DNA of 64,000 nucleotides from Gloeocapsa sp. PCC 7428 (GTDB taxonomy: Bacteria > Cyanobacteriota > Cyanobacteriia > Cyanobacteriales > Chroococcidiopsidaceae). The notes under the pieces are model-generated. The model had not been told where the DNA came from. It did not search any database and saw only the letters and a program-made list of their open reading frames with translations. Made by a program: the position numbers and the translations under genes. Positions 17,531 through 25,695 of the stretch are shown one piece after another. Position 1 is the stretch's first letter; each line of letters begins with the position of its first letter. The stretch spans positions 1,612,001 to 1,676,000 of the forward strand of contig NC_019745.1 of the NCBI RefSeq assembly GCF_000317555.1, in the 5' to 3' direction.

Positions 17531-19137
17531 TGCAACCATGGTATTGGCGATCGCTTCCTCTCAAAAATCGTACTGGGGCACAAATTTTTGCTGCCTTGTT
17601 TGCAAGTGATACTATTGCAACGCTGTTGGAAAGTCCTTATCCATCACCTCCAGATCGCTTACCACAAGCTCGCTACTCGATCTGTGCAGGTAAACCTCGG
17701 ATAATTAACGATCGTCTGCAAATGTGGACTCCAGCAGTGGGCGAAGTTCTATCGTGTCTTCGTCAGCGGCTCCTAAGCGCTGCAAATTGGCTCGTCATAC
17801 CACCCTACCCAACGTTACCATTTACAGGAGGTTGGCTGGGGTGGCTAGGCTATGACTTAGCTTGGGAAATCGAAAAACTGCCAACTCTCAAGCAAGATCT
17901 ATTGCCATTTCCGGTAGCATTTTGGTACGAACCTGAGTGCTTTGCAGTCCTCGATCATTGGGAACAAGTTCTTTATCTCGCAACCTCCGATCCGCAGCAA
18001 TTAGACCAGTTAGAACATCATCTAGTAGAATCTCCCTCTGCCCACGCCAGTTTGACGCCACTTCTCTCAACGGGGGGAACCCCCGCACGAGAGTGGCTCC
18101 TCAACGGAGGACACCTCCGCACGAAAAAAGCGGCTCCTCTGCCCCTCTGCCCACGCCAGTTTGACGCCACTTCTCTCAACGGGGGGAACCCCCGCACGAG
18201 AGTGGCTCCTCAACGGAGGACACCTCCGCACGAAAAAAGCGGCTCCTCTGCCCCTCTGCCCCCCTGCCCCCCATCTCCCCCACCACTCTTTCTCACGTCT
18301 CAAACCGAGTACGAAAACGCAGTCTGGCGTGCTAAAAAGTACATCCAAGCTGGAGATATTTTTCAGGCAAATCTTTCGCTGCGGTTTGAAACCGAGACAA
18401 CCGCTTCAGGCTGGGAAATTTATCAAACATTACACAAAATCAATCCGTCGCCGTTTGCGAGTTACTGGCGATCGCCGTGGGGAGAAATCGCGAGTTGCTC
18501 GCCGGAAAGATTAGTGCAGCTTGTCGGACAACAAGCAACAACACGACCAATTGCAGGAACGCGATCGCGTGGGACAACACCCGAACGCGATCGCCAGCTT
18601 GCCCAAGAGTTGCGCTCAAATACCAAAGAACGCGCCGAACACATCATGCTCGTCGATCTCGAACGCAATGACCTAGGGCGCGTATGTAACTGGGGTTCGG
18701 TAGTGGTTGATGAATTACTCACGATCGAGCGCTACAGCCACGTCATGCACCTTGTTAGTAATATTAAAGGCACTTTAAATGCAAACTACAGCCCAATAGA
18801 CTTAATTCAAGCAATGTTTCCTGGTGGAACGATTACAGGTTGCCCAAAAGTTCGCTGTCTGGAAATCATTGAAGAACTCGAACTTGTCCGCCGCAACTTA
18901 TTTTATGGTTCGTGTGGTTATCTCGATTGGCGCGGTAACATAGACTTGAATATCTTAATTCGCACACTGCTACTCGCTCCTACACCTTCTACGGCTACCC
19001 CCGTAACTCAAAAAGTTTGGGGTCAAGTTGGTGCTGGGATCGTTGCTGATAGCGACCCAGAAAAAGAATGGCATGAATCGCTGTATAAAGCGCAAGCACA
19101 ACTTACAGCATTGAATGAAACTAGGGATGAGGGGTGA
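17530..19137 (+). CDS. pabB: Chorismate-binding enzyme, PabB-type aminodeoxychorismate synthase component I
   Basis: Converts chorismate (with glutamine amidotransferase-derived ammonia) to 4-amino-4-deoxychorismate for folate synthesis. An N-terminal TrpE-like region (GGWLGWLGYDLAWEIEKLP) is followed by the chorismate-binding domain (about 255-525): AGDIFQANLSLRF, PERLVQL, PIAGTRSRG, EHIMLVDLERNDLG, MFPGGTITGCPKVR, GAGIVADSDPEKEW. At 535 aa it is longer than usual because of a proline/threonine/glycine-rich linker encoded by two direct copies of a 109-bp repeat (18041-18258), read in two different frames. TrpE of anthranilate synthase is the alternative assignment; NLSLRF and the small size favour PabB. 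Confidence 0.87.
   Translation: MQPWYWRSLPLKNRTGAQIFAALFASDTIATLLESPYPSPPDRLPQARYSICAGKPRIINDRLQMWTPAVGEVLSCLRQRLLSAANWLVIPPYPTLPFTGGWLGWLGYDLAWEIEKLPTLKQDLLPFPVAFWYEPECFAVLDHWEQVLYLATSDPQQLDQLEHHLVESPSAHASLTPLLSTGGTPAREWLLNGGHLRTKKAAPLPLCPRQFDATSLNGGNPRTRVAPQRRTPPHEKSGSSAPLPPCPPSPPPLFLTSQTEYENAVWRAKKYIQAGDIFQANLSLRFETETTASGWEIYQTLHKINPSPFASYWRSPWGEIASCSPERLVQLVGQQATTRPIAGTRSRGTTPERDRQLAQELRSNTKERAEHIMLVDLERNDLGRVCNWGSVVVDELLTIERYSHVMHLVSNIKGTLNANYSPIDLIQAMFPGGTITGCPKVRCLEIIEELELVRRNLFYGSCGYLDWRGNIDLNILIRTLLLAPTPSTATPVTQKVWGQVGAGIVADSDPEKEWHESLYKAQAQLTALNETRDEG
18041..18258 (+). repeat. 109-bp tandem duplication inside pabB
   Basis: Two adjacent copies, 18041-18149 and 18150-18258, starting CCCACGCCAGTTTGACGCCA. 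Each contains CTCAACGGGGGGAACCCCCG and CTCCTCAACGGAGGACACCT, both internally palindromic. 109 is not a multiple of 3, so the second copy is translated one frame off from the first. The G-run/C-run hairpins give it the look of a dispersed palindromic element rather than gene sequence. Confidence 0.92.
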
Positions 19138-19260
19138 GTAAGAGAGTGGCTAGTTTTAAGTTTTGAATTCTAAAGAGTTTTGAATTGTTCGCGCTCATAG
19201 TTGGGAAGCATTAGAATTTCTTAACTTTCTTAAACTCAACACTTCACGACTTTTCAACCC

Positions 19261-19337
19261 CTACGGGCAAGGTAGTGCCTTACCCTTCTGACCTCTGACT
19301 ACGGGCAAGGCACTGCCTTGCCCCTCTGACCTCTGAC
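19261..19337. repeat. Intergenic composite repeat: GGGCAAGGCA palindromes plus CTCTGAC heptamers
   Basis: An imperfect palindrome (19265-19285) and a perfect 10-bp-arm palindrome GGGCAAGGCA-C-TGCCTTGCCC (19303-19323) alternate with CTGACCTCTGAC heptamers, immediately upstream of acpS. The same combination is seen around 32957-33020, and the same palindrome lies within the chelatase gene at 50567-50587. Confidence 0.85.
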
Positions 19338-19347
19338 TTCTAATATA

Positions 19348-19737
19348 ATGATTCGACTAGGAACTGATATTGTTTATATTCCCCGCATTCAAGCAGCGCT
19401 TGATCGGTTCGGCGATCGCTTCTTGCACCGCGTCTACACTGCAACTGAACAATACGATTGCGGATACGCGATTCATTCACCTAGTCGCCCTTCGATTCAT
19501 CAGCTAGCTGGGCGTTGGGCGGCGAAGGAAGCCGTGACCAAAGCACTAGCAACAGGTTGGCGGGGTATTAGTTACACCGAAATTGAGATTCAACGTCACA
19601 CGAGTGGCGCACCTACAGTATACTTACACGGGAAAGCTGCTGCGTTAGTTGCAACTTGGAATCATTTATCTTGGCAGTTGAGTTTAAGCCACGATCGCGA
19701 TTATGCGATCGCTACGGTGATTTTGATTCATGAATAA
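19348..19737 (+). CDS. acpS: Holo-[acyl-carrier-protein] synthase
   Basis: Transfers 4'-phosphopantetheine from CoA to the serine of acyl carrier proteins. It is 129 aa, the normal size. The two signature blocks are present: IRLGTDIVYIPRI with the Mg-binding Asp, and GRWAAKEAVTKAL with the Mg-binding Glu. The end SLSHDRDYAIATVIL is typical. It could serve the fatty-acid ACP. Large cyanobacterial PKS ACPs such as those at 62.7-63.2 kb usually need a separate Sfp/HetI-type transferase, which is not in this window. Confidence 0.96.
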   Translation: MIRLGTDIVYIPRIQAALDRFGDRFLHRVYTATEQYDCGYAIHSPSRPSIHQLAGRWAAKEAVTKALATGWRGISYTEIEIQRHTSGAPTVYLHGKAAALVATWNHLSWQLSLSHDRDYAIATVILIHE

Positions 19738-19930
19738 GTGAGTAAAACTCAACACATTGTTAGCACAAGGCTAGTAATTGGTAGCAATTTCCATAGCTAA
19801 GCTTTAACAGCTTTCTTTTCGCCAATTATCCATTACCCAATAGTAGAATACAGAACCCAAATCAAGATATCATCAGCACTGTGAAGCGGGTAGTCTCAAC
19901 AAAGCTAAATCTTCGTTATACCAAGAGGGA

Positions 19931-20200
19931 ATGAGTACAGAACATTACATCAATCATCCAAATTTCGGTCTATTGTACAGAGTCTGTTTTGTTGAGGAAC
20001 ACCAGGAACTGTTTACGACGCTTTATGCGCAAAGACTATTTTTTTTGGTATCGACTACAGCATCAGGAATGAAGTTTGAGCCAGTTGGTCGCTCTGAGGC
20101 TCGCCTATTATTAGAAAATCGCTTACGAATGCTACGCCGTACCGGACAAACGCAAGAATACGACCAGCTACAAATAATTTTGCAACGTACCTTCCAATGA
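19931..20200 (+). CDS. pipX: PII-interacting protein PipX
   Basis: Small cyanobacterial coactivator that binds either PII (GlnB) or the transcription factor NtcA depending on 2-oxoglutarate, linking carbon/nitrogen status to gene expression. It is 89 aa, the normal size. It opens with the Tudor-like domain (YINHPNFGLLYRVC, LFTTLYAQRLFFLV, KFEPVGRSEARLLLENRLRMLRR) and ends in the C-terminal helices. It overlaps the next gene by ATGA, reproducing the conserved pipX-pipY arrangement. Confidence 0.96.
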   Translation: MSTEHYINHPNFGLLYRVCFVEEHQELFTTLYAQRLFFLVSTTASGMKFEPVGRSEARLLLENRLRMLRRTGQTQEYDQLQIILQRTFQ

Positions 20201-20898
20201 GTTCGATTGCTGAACAAATTGCCCAAATCCGCGAAAAACTACCGCACACAGTTCGTTTGATTGCTGTCACCAAACAAGTCTCAGTCGCAGCGATGCGCGA
20301 AGCCTATACCGCTGGAATACGGGATTTTGGTGAGAGTCGCATTCAAGAAGCCGCGAGTAAGCAAGCACAGCTACACGACTTAACAGATGTCACCTGGCAT
20401 ATGATCGGACGGTTACAGACAAACAAAGCCAAAAAAGCTTTAGAGCAATTTCAGTGGATTCATTCGGTTGATAGCTTAAAACTGGCACAACGCTTGAATC
20501 AACTGGCACTACAGATGTCGTGTCAGCCAAAGGTGTGTTTGCAGGTAAAATTGCGCAGCGATCCGCATAAAACAGGATGGAGTGTGTCTGAAATGCTTCA
20601 AGATTTACCCGCGCTTAACGAATGCGATCGCTTAAATATTCAAGGTTTGATGACAATTCCACCGTTAGGATTGAGTGATTTAGAAATTCTTAATCTTTTC
20701 GAGCAGACGCGCGAACTGGCGACGAACATTCAAAAACAACATTGGTCTAATATGCCAATGCACCACCTCTCAATGGGAATGTCTGACGACTATCTCCTCG
20801 CAGTGCAAGCCGGAGCAACGATGGTGAGACTAGGGCGTATTCTGTTTGGTGCAAGACCAACCACACACAATTCTACCGAATCGGAAAGTCAATTATGA
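20197..20898 (+). CDS. pipY: PipY/YggS-family PLP homeostasis protein
   Basis: Pyridoxal-phosphate-binding protein of the YggS/COG0325 family, thought to buffer PLP. It is 233 aa, a single TIM-barrel-like domain. The PLP lysine is in LIAVTKQVS. Other family blocks are FGESRIQEAASK, WHMIGRLQTNKAKK, HSVDSLKLA and HLSMGMSDDYLLAVQAGATMVRLGRILFG. It is translationally coupled to pipX through a 4-base overlap. Confidence 0.96.
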   Translation: MSSIAEQIAQIREKLPHTVRLIAVTKQVSVAAMREAYTAGIRDFGESRIQEAASKQAQLHDLTDVTWHMIGRLQTNKAKKALEQFQWIHSVDSLKLAQRLNQLALQMSCQPKVCLQVKLRSDPHKTGWSVSEMLQDLPALNECDRLNIQGLMTIPPLGLSDLEILNLFEQTRELATNIQKQHWSNMPMHHLSMGMSDDYLLAVQAGATMVRLGRILFGARPTTHNSTESESQL

Positions 20899-21289
20899 GG
20901 GTATAGCACGAAAGTAACTTAAAAAGTAGGGAAAGTTCAGTGGGATTGCGGTTGAACTACAGATAAAAAAGATAGTATTAACCAGAGCACTATGTAATTT
21001 AGATCAAAGCGACAAGTTAAGTTTTTAACTTTAATCGGTTTAAAGCTTCTTACGCTTGATTGCCTCATACTCTTTAAAAGAGCTTTTCTTAATCGAAAAT
21101 GCGGCAAAATCGGGAGAAATCCTGGGTTTGCGAATGCACTTCAAAATTAAGAATCTCGCTGAGCGTATGACATAGATAAAAAAGGATGGCGAATAAAGTA
21201 ATCTAAATTAGGCGATCGCATTTCTACTTGATAAAAATAAGTTTTCCCAGTTAACTAGATAGTTGTGAATAGACAGGGAGAGTGAAACA
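20899..21289. other. Intergenic region upstream of sepF
   Basis: 391 bases of AT-rich DNA holding the sepF promoter/leader and one HIP1-like GCGATCGC. No other structure is recognised. Confidence 0.4.
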
Positions 21290-21886
21290 GTGAGCAAAAT
21301 TTTTACGAAGATCAAAAAGATTGTTGGGTTAGACGACGATCCGTATATCGATGATGAAATTGAATACGAAGTCGATGATAATGGCTACCGCCATCCTTAT
21401 CAGGCTGAGGCTCCGCAACCAGTCGAAGAAGAATTTCGCCCACGGCGGCGCGTACGTGAAAGAATTACATTAGAACCTAATCCCGAAGTAGGAGCAGCTT
21501 CGATGAACAACGTGATCGGCATGCATGAGGCTGGAAATCGGATGTATGAAGTGATCGTGATGGAACCTCGCTCATTTGAAGAAATGCCGCAAGCAATTCA
21601 AGCTTTGCGCGAGCGTAAATCAGTTGTCCTGAATCTGACAATGATGGACCCCGATCTGGCTCAACGCGCGGTTGACTTTGTTGCTGGGGGAACTTATGCA
21701 ATTGATGGTCATCAAGAGCGTGTCGGCGACAGTATTTTTCTGTTTACTCCTATTTGCGTCCAAGTCACAACTCAGTCGGGAGTTGTGCAAGAAGTTCCCC
21801 AAACTCAAGTGCGCACAGAACGGACAACAACGGTCAACAGCCAAGTTTGGTCAGCAGATTCGACTCGGATTGCGCAGTCGAGTTAA
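21290..21886 (+). CDS. sepF: Cell division protein SepF
   Basis: FtsZ-associated division protein (Cdv2 in cyanobacteria) that aligns FtsZ filaments at the septum. It is 198 aa. An N-terminal membrane-targeting stretch ([16 protein letters not shown]) is followed by an acidic/Arg-rich linker (about 20-65) and the SepF core (about 82-160: [64 protein letters not shown]). It has a GTG start preceded by AGGGAGAG. proC follows 68 bases downstream on the same strand, the common order in cyanobacteria. Confidence 0.95.
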   Translation: MSKIFTKIKKIVGLDDDPYIDDEIEYEVDDNGYRHPYQAEAPQPVEEEFRPRRRVRERITLEPNPEVGAASMNNVIGMHEAGNRMYEVIVMEPRSFEEMPQAIQALRERKSVVLNLTMMDPDLAQRAVDFVAGGTYAIDGHQERVGDSIFLFTPICVQVTTQSGVVQEVPQTQVRTERTTTVNSQVWSADSTRIAQSS

Positions 21887-21954
21887 GATCGCACTTTGAA
21901 TCTAACTCTATTGAATCTGTTGCTAATACTGTTTTAAATACAGGAATCGTTCAG

Positions 21955-22767
21955 TTGTCTGTTAAGCTTGGCATGATTGGTGGCGGGGTAATGGGAGAAG
22001 CGCTCTTATCCCGCTTGATTTCTCAAAAAATTTATCAACCAACCGAGGTGGTCGTCGGCGAGAAATCAGCCGAACGCCGCGATTACTTAGCGCAGCAATA
22101 CGGTGTATCAGTTACGGATGATAATCAAGTTGTTGCGCAGCAGGTATCTACACTCTTGTTGGCAATCAAACCACAGGTATTTGCTGCTGTTACGGCTGAG
22201 TTAGCAGAATCACCTCTAGCCTCAGCGCCCTTGATCATTTCCATTTTAGCAGGAGTCTCGTTATCGCAGTTAGAAACGGCTTTTCCTCAACTTCCCGTAA
22301 TTCGCGCGATGCCCAACACGCCAGCTACTGTAGGCGCTGGAATGACCGCGTTTGCCTTGGGTAAGCTTGCCGGTGCGCGTGACAAACAAACGGCACAGCA
22401 GCTATTTTCTGCGGTTGGAGAAGTCGTAGAAGTATCAGAAACGTTGATGGATGCAGTCACAGGGTTATCAGGTTCGGGACCTGCGTATGTTGCCCTACTC
22501 GTAGAAGCATTATCTGATGGTGGCGTCGCCGCAGGTTTACCACGCGCGATCGCAACTCAACTTGCACTACAAACTGTACGCGGAACAGTACAATTGTTAC
22601 AAGAAACCAAAATACACCCAGCCGAACTGAAAGACCGCGTGACAAGTCCAGGCGGCACAACGATCGCCGGAGTCACCGAGTTAGAACGTGGGGGATTTCG
22701 AGCGGCGCTGATTGCAGCCGTTAAAGCCGCAGCAGAGCGATCGCAAGAATTAGGCGCGAAAAACTAG
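21955..22767 (+). CDS. proC: Pyrroline-5-carboxylate reductase
   Basis: Last enzyme of proline synthesis, NAD(P)H-dependent. It is about 270 aa. The Rossmann start is KLGMIGGGVMGEALLSRL. Family blocks are VIRAMPNTPATVGAGMTAF and the long signature GLSGSGPAYVALLVEALSDGGVAAGL ... TSPGGTTIAGV. The frame is open back into sepF (from 21754), but homologues start at the nucleotide-binding fold, so I choose TTG 21955 (MSVKLGMIGG). ATG 21973 is too close to the GxGxxG loop. Confidence 0.94.
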   Translation: MSVKLGMIGGGVMGEALLSRLISQKIYQPTEVVVGEKSAERRDYLAQQYGVSVTDDNQVVAQQVSTLLLAIKPQVFAAVTAELAESPLASAPLIISILAGVSLSQLETAFPQLPVIRAMPNTPATVGAGMTAFALGKLAGARDKQTAQQLFSAVGEVVEVSETLMDAVTGLSGSGPAYVALLVEALSDGGVAAGLPRAIATQLALQTVRGTVQLLQETKIHPAELKDRVTSPGGTTIAGVTELERGGFRAALIAAVKAAAERSQELGAKN

Positions 22768-22873
22768 AAAAATTATGCAATGCTTTTAACGTTTATAATT
22801 TAATCAAGTCAAGCTGCTCATCGCTGGCTTGCAAGTTAGTCGCATCAGCAAATAGCCGAAAAATTATTATTGA

Positions 22874-25552
22874 GTGAACTCGCAACTGTTTCCAGAACTA
22901 AATTTAGAAAGGATATTTCCGTTTCAACTCGATGAGTTTCAGTTGGCGGCAATTCGAGCGTTAAACGCTAATCGCTCGGTTGTGGTATGCGCGCCGACAG
23001 GTTCAGGAAAAACATTAATTGGGGAATACGCGATTTATCGGGCATTAAGCCGTAGGAAAAGAGTTTTCTACACAACTCCGTTAAAGGCACTTTCTAATCA
23101 AAAACTGCGAGATTTTCGCGATCGCTTTGGGGCGGACATGGTAGGACTCCTCACCGGCGATGCCTCAATCAACCGCGATGCGCCAATTGTAGTCATGACT
23201 ACAGAAATTTTCCGTAATATGCTCTATGGAACGCCCATCGGAGAAGTCGGAACTTCTTTAGTAGATGTCGAAGCTGTCGTCCTCGATGAATGCCACTACA
23301 TGAACGACCGCCAGCGAGGTACGGTTTGGGAAGAATCGATTATTTACTGCCCTTCGACAATTCAGTTAGTCGCACTTTCTGCAACGATCGCCAATAGCCA
23401 GCAACTCACCGATTGGATCAATCAAGTTCACGGTCCTACAGAACTCATTTACTCAGAATTTCGCCCAGTTCCTTTAGAATTTTACTTTTGCAACCCCAAA
23501 GGCTTATTTCCACTTCTCGACAACAGCAAATCTAAAATCAACCCGCGTTTGAAGCCCAAGCCAGGTAGCGGCGATGCAAGTCAGGCGCGGGGTGGGCGCA
23601 GAAATGGAGCGCGACTCGAATCACCGAGTTTAGAATACACAATTTCGCGGCTAGCAGCAAAAGATATGCTACCAGCGATTTACTTTATCTTCAGCCGTCG
23701 AGGATGCGACCAAGCTGTTGCTAATCTAGAAATGTCGCTAGTCAACTCAGCGGAAGCTGCACAACTGAGGCAACAAATTGATGAGTTTCTCGCCCGCAAT
23801 CCTGAAGCCGGACGCGCGGGGCAAATCGAACCACTTTATCGCGGAATTGCCGCACACCATGCAGGGATATTACCGACTTGGAAAGGGTTAGTCGAAGAAC
23901 TGTTTCAGCAGGGACTGATCAAAGTTGTATTTGCAACCGAAACGCTAGCCGCAGGAATTAATATGCCGGCGCGGACAACCGTAATTTCAACGCTTTCCAA
24001 ACGCACCGATCGCGGACACCGACTGCTTAACCCTTCAGAATTTCTCCAAATGGCAGGGCGTGCGGGACGTCGCGGTATGGATAAAATTGGTCATGTTGTT
24101 ACGTTACAAACACCATTTGAAGGTGCTAAGGAAGCTGCGTATCTTGCGACAGCCCAACCCGATCCACTTGTGAGCCAGTTTACACCAAGCTACGGTATGG
24201 TGTTGAATTTGCTGCAAACGCATACGCTCGAAGAAGCAAGAGAACTTATTGAACGCAGCTTTGGGCAGTATTTAGCCACATTGTACTTGAAACCGCATTA
24301 TGAATCTCTCGCGCATCTGCAAGCGCAAGTTGCTCAAATTGAGGCACAGCTAGAGTCGATAGACATGGAACAGGTGGCGAAGTATGAGAAATTACGCCAA
24401 CGCATTAAAGTAGAACGCCAACTTTTGAAGACACTTCACGAACAAGCGCAAGAAGCACGGGTAGAACAATTAGGCTTAACATTGAGTTTTGCCGTGTCAG
24501 GAACGCTGTTGAGTCTGCGAGGAAAACACGTACCCACCGCAACACCAATCCCCGCCGTTTTAGTCGCCAAAACACCAGGTGCAGGTCAAGCGCCATACTT
24601 GGTTTGCTTAGGACAAGATAATCGTTGGTATGTGGTGATGACGAGTGATGTCGTGGACTTGTACGCAGAGTTACCCCGACTAGAACTCGCCAGCGATCTG
24701 TTACCACCGGCAGAAATGCCATTAAAGCCAGGTCAATCGCGGCGGGGAAATCAAGAAACTGTGGCGATCGCGCGGCAAATTCCTGATGTCGCACAATTGA
24801 ATATTGCCCCTGAAGTCTTGGCACAACAAGCTAAAGTCGCCGCTTTAGAAGCCCAGTTAGAAGCGCATCCGGTACACAAATCGGATAATCCCGCAACAAT
24901 CCTCAAACGCCGCAACAAAATTTTGCAGTTGCAAGCAGAAATAGTCGAGCGACAAGCCGAGTTAAGTCAATTATCTCAGCACCATTGGGAAGAATTTTTA
25001 CATCTCATTGAAATTCTGCAACGGTTTGGTTGCTTGAATGAGTTAGTACCGACGCATTTAGGACAGGTCGCAGCGGCGATTCGCGGCGACAATGAATTAT
25101 GGTTAGGACTCGCTTTAAGCAGTGGGGAATTCGATCAACTCGATCCGCACCACCTCGCCGCAGCAATTGCTGCCCTTGTAACTGAAAATACCCGCCCAGA
25201 TAGTTGGGTACGCTACACTTTAGCTTCTGAAGTCGAAGAAGCACTTGCTGGATTGCGTTCTATCCGGCGTCAATTGTTTCAACTGCAACGCCGTTACAAT
25301 GTCGCTTTTCCCATTTGGTTGGAATACGATTTAGTAGCATTAGTCGAACAGTGGGCGTTAGGAGTCGAGTGGTCAGAACTTTGCGCAAATACTAGCTTGG
25401 ATGAAGGCGATGTCGTGCGGCTGTTACGCCGGACACTCGATTTGCTATCGCAAATACCTCATATTCCTTATTTATCCGAAGCTTTACAGCGCAACGCCTA
25501 TCGGGCAATGCAATTACTAGACCGCTTCCCTGTTAATGAAATTGTAGAGTAG
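22874..25552 (+). CDS. Ski2/Mtr4-like DEAD/DEAH-box RNA helicase
   Basis: A large 892-aa superfamily 2 helicase of the Ski2-like group. The helicase core is at about 15-470: Q-like region FQLDEFQLAAIRAL, Walker A APTGSGKT, TTPLKALSNQKL, DECHYMND (DExH box), SATIAN, then ATETLAAGINMPARTTV and QMAGRAGRRG. The C terminus has the DSHCT-type helical domain (QWALGVEWSELCANTSLDEGDVVRLLRRTLDLLSQIPH). In cyanobacteria these proteins are assumed to act in RNA processing. A short GSGDASQARGGRRNGA loop near 235-250 is a low-complexity insertion. The start is GTG. Confidence 0.93.
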   Translation: MNSQLFPELNLERIFPFQLDEFQLAAIRALNANRSVVVCAPTGSGKTLIGEYAIYRALSRRKRVFYTTPLKALSNQKLRDFRDRFGADMVGLLTGDASINRDAPIVVMTTEIFRNMLYGTPIGEVGTSLVDVEAVVLDECHYMNDRQRGTVWEESIIYCPSTIQLVALSATIANSQQLTDWINQVHGPTELIYSEFRPVPLEFYFCNPKGLFPLLDNSKSKINPRLKPKPGSGDASQARGGRRNGARLESPSLEYTISRLAAKDMLPAIYFIFSRRGCDQAVANLEMSLVNSAEAAQLRQQIDEFLARNPEAGRAGQIEPLYRGIAAHHAGILPTWKGLVEELFQQGLIKVVFATETLAAGINMPARTTVISTLSKRTDRGHRLLNPSEFLQMAGRAGRRGMDKIGHVVTLQTPFEGAKEAAYLATAQPDPLVSQFTPSYGMVLNLLQTHTLEEARELIERSFGQYLATLYLKPHYESLAHLQAQVAQIEAQLESIDMEQVAKYEKLRQRIKVERQLLKTLHEQAQEARVEQLGLTLSFAVSGTLLSLRGKHVPTATPIPAVLVAKTPGAGQAPYLVCLGQDNRWYVVMTSDVVDLYAELPRLELASDLLPPAEMPLKPGQSRRGNQETVAIARQIPDVAQLNIAPEVLAQQAKVAALEAQLEAHPVHKSDNPATILKRRNKILQLQAEIVERQAELSQLSQHHWEEFLHLIEILQRFGCLNELVPTHLGQVAAAIRGDNELWLGLALSSGEFDQLDPHHLAAAIAALVTENTRPDSWVRYTLASEVEEALAGLRSIRRQLFQLQRRYNVAFPIWLEYDLVALVEQWALGVEWSELCANTSLDEGDVVRLLRRTLDLLSQIPHIPYLSEALQRNAYRAMQLLDRFPVNEIVE

Positions 25553-25562
25553 TAAAAAGCGC

Positions 25563-25595
25563 AAAAAAAAGCAATTAGCCTTGATTGCTAATTGC
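25563..25595 (-). terminator. Terminator of the di-heme peroxidase gene (minus strand)
   Basis: A perfect 9-bp stem GCAATTAGC (25571-25579) / GCTAATTGC (25587-25595). On the minus strand it is followed by TTTTTTTTGC. It lies about 100 bases past the minus-strand stop codon and may also serve the helicase gene from the other side. Confidence 0.75.
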
Positions 25596-25695
25596 CCATT
25601 GCTATAGCACTTGAAGAGATGCTTAGGACATGGTCGAGGCTCAAGCCTCTTTCTCTATCTTGCTTTTAACCCTGATCTCTGACCTCTACTAAAGT

